A DNA stretch of 49,350 nucleotides from assembly GCA_031397815.1 (NCBI GenBank), contig JANNMJ010000227.1, positions 1-49,350 of the forward strand, read 5' to 3'. Shown here one piece after another: positions 49,270-49,350 of this stretch. The stretch comes from JANNMJ01 sp031397815 (GTDB taxonomy: Bacteria; Bacteroidota; Bacteroidia; Cytophagales; Hymenobacteraceae). Numbering within the stretch: the first letter of the stretch is position 1; each line of letters starts with the position of its first letter. Under the pieces are notes generated by a model, which saw only the letters and a list, made by a program, of their open reading frames with translations, made no database searches and had not been told where the DNA came from. Made by a program: the position numbers and the translations under genes.

Positions 49270-49350
49270 TGTCCGGTGGCCATGCCGAGCACCTCGTCGG
49301 TGAGCGCTCGGCTCATCCCGGCCTCGTAGGCGATCGTGAGGAAGTCTGCC
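49270..49350 (-). other. Unidentified coding-looking fragment at the window edge
   Basis: On the minus strand 49349-49270 reads ADFLTIAYEAGMSRALTDEV and then LGMATGQA before running into the repeat array. It looks like the end of a real protein cut by the window border, with a repeat at its 3' side, but I do not recognise it and no stop codon marks its natural end. Confidence 0.35.

Noticed and set aside
1..49350. tRNA, rRNA or riboswitch genes
   Set aside because: I scanned intergenic regions for cloverleaf ends, rRNA words and common riboswitch cores and saw none; a covariance search could still find a weak one.

Overview
The window is a GC-rich bacterial chromosome segment from a Bacteroidota member, most likely a Cytophagales-type organism (Hymenobacter/Spirosoma-like; the genus cannot be fixed from sequence alone). 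The reasons are: three secreted proteases ending in type IX secretion sorting domains; Bacteroidota-style promoter elements (TAnnTTTG, with TTTG further upstream in one case) close to start codons; few purine-rich ribosome binding sites; and typical lineage genes (fused E1 alpha/beta ketoacid dehydrogenase, DUF4199 protein, TlpA-like lipoprotein with a DUF4369-type N-terminus, lipoprotein BamA/TamA homologue). No rRNA or tRNA gene and no CRISPR array was seen.

Layout. 1-0.6 kb: the right end of an IS3-family element sits against the 3' half of a DUF4868 (KwaB-like) gene, so a probable anti-phage gene is broken here. 0.7-2.6 kb: a small conserved hypothetical, a 16-unit minisatellite and a PepSY membrane protein. 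2.7-5.4 kb: a hybrid response regulator (receiver + cyclic-nucleotide/Crp output) with its PAS histidine kinase. 5.8-9.3 kb: pckA and, divergently, a POT peptide transporter. 9.6-11.4 kb: a DGPF/YCII protein followed by an ECF42-type sigma factor. 11.6-20.6 kb: serine hydrolase, BamA/TamA-like protein diverging from a SpoU-type RNA methyltransferase, gatB, a TlpA-like thiol reductase and a Pro/Ala-rich unknown. 20.7-29.2 kb: acyl-CoA thioesterase, three tandem M43-type metalloproteases and pcm. 29.3-31.7 kb: lipoprotein plus polyprenyl-phosphate sugar transferase. 31.9-38.8 kb: DinB-like protein, unknown, msrA, 3-hydroxyacyl-CoA dehydrogenase, mini membrane protein, outer-membrane barrel protein, YbiT-type ABC-F ATPase and DUF4199. 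39.3-41.9 kb: translationally coupled Wzz-like and O-antigen-ligase-like genes. 42.1-44.3 kb: fused branched-chain/pyruvate-type E1.

44.3-49.1 kb is the most unusual stretch: a RelE-type toxin-antitoxin pair, an 11-codon orphan copy of the start of an ATPase gene, a SWIM-domain protein, then the full ATPase gene coupled to a DUF4276 (TOPRIM-like) gene. The ATPase/DUF4276 pair resembles a split OLD-type defence nuclease. The SWIM gene lies exactly between two 34-bp identical copies of the ATPase start, which suggests that a cassette was inserted or part of the locus duplicated.

The intergenic DNA is rich in structured repeats: a 21-bp x16 array, two REPIN-like paired palindromes, two 42-bp-period arrays that share a design (22-bp palindrome plus 20-bp spacer) but not a sequence, and several dispersed hairpins. 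Gene starts were chosen by eye, and every family assignment rests on recognised motifs, not on a database search.
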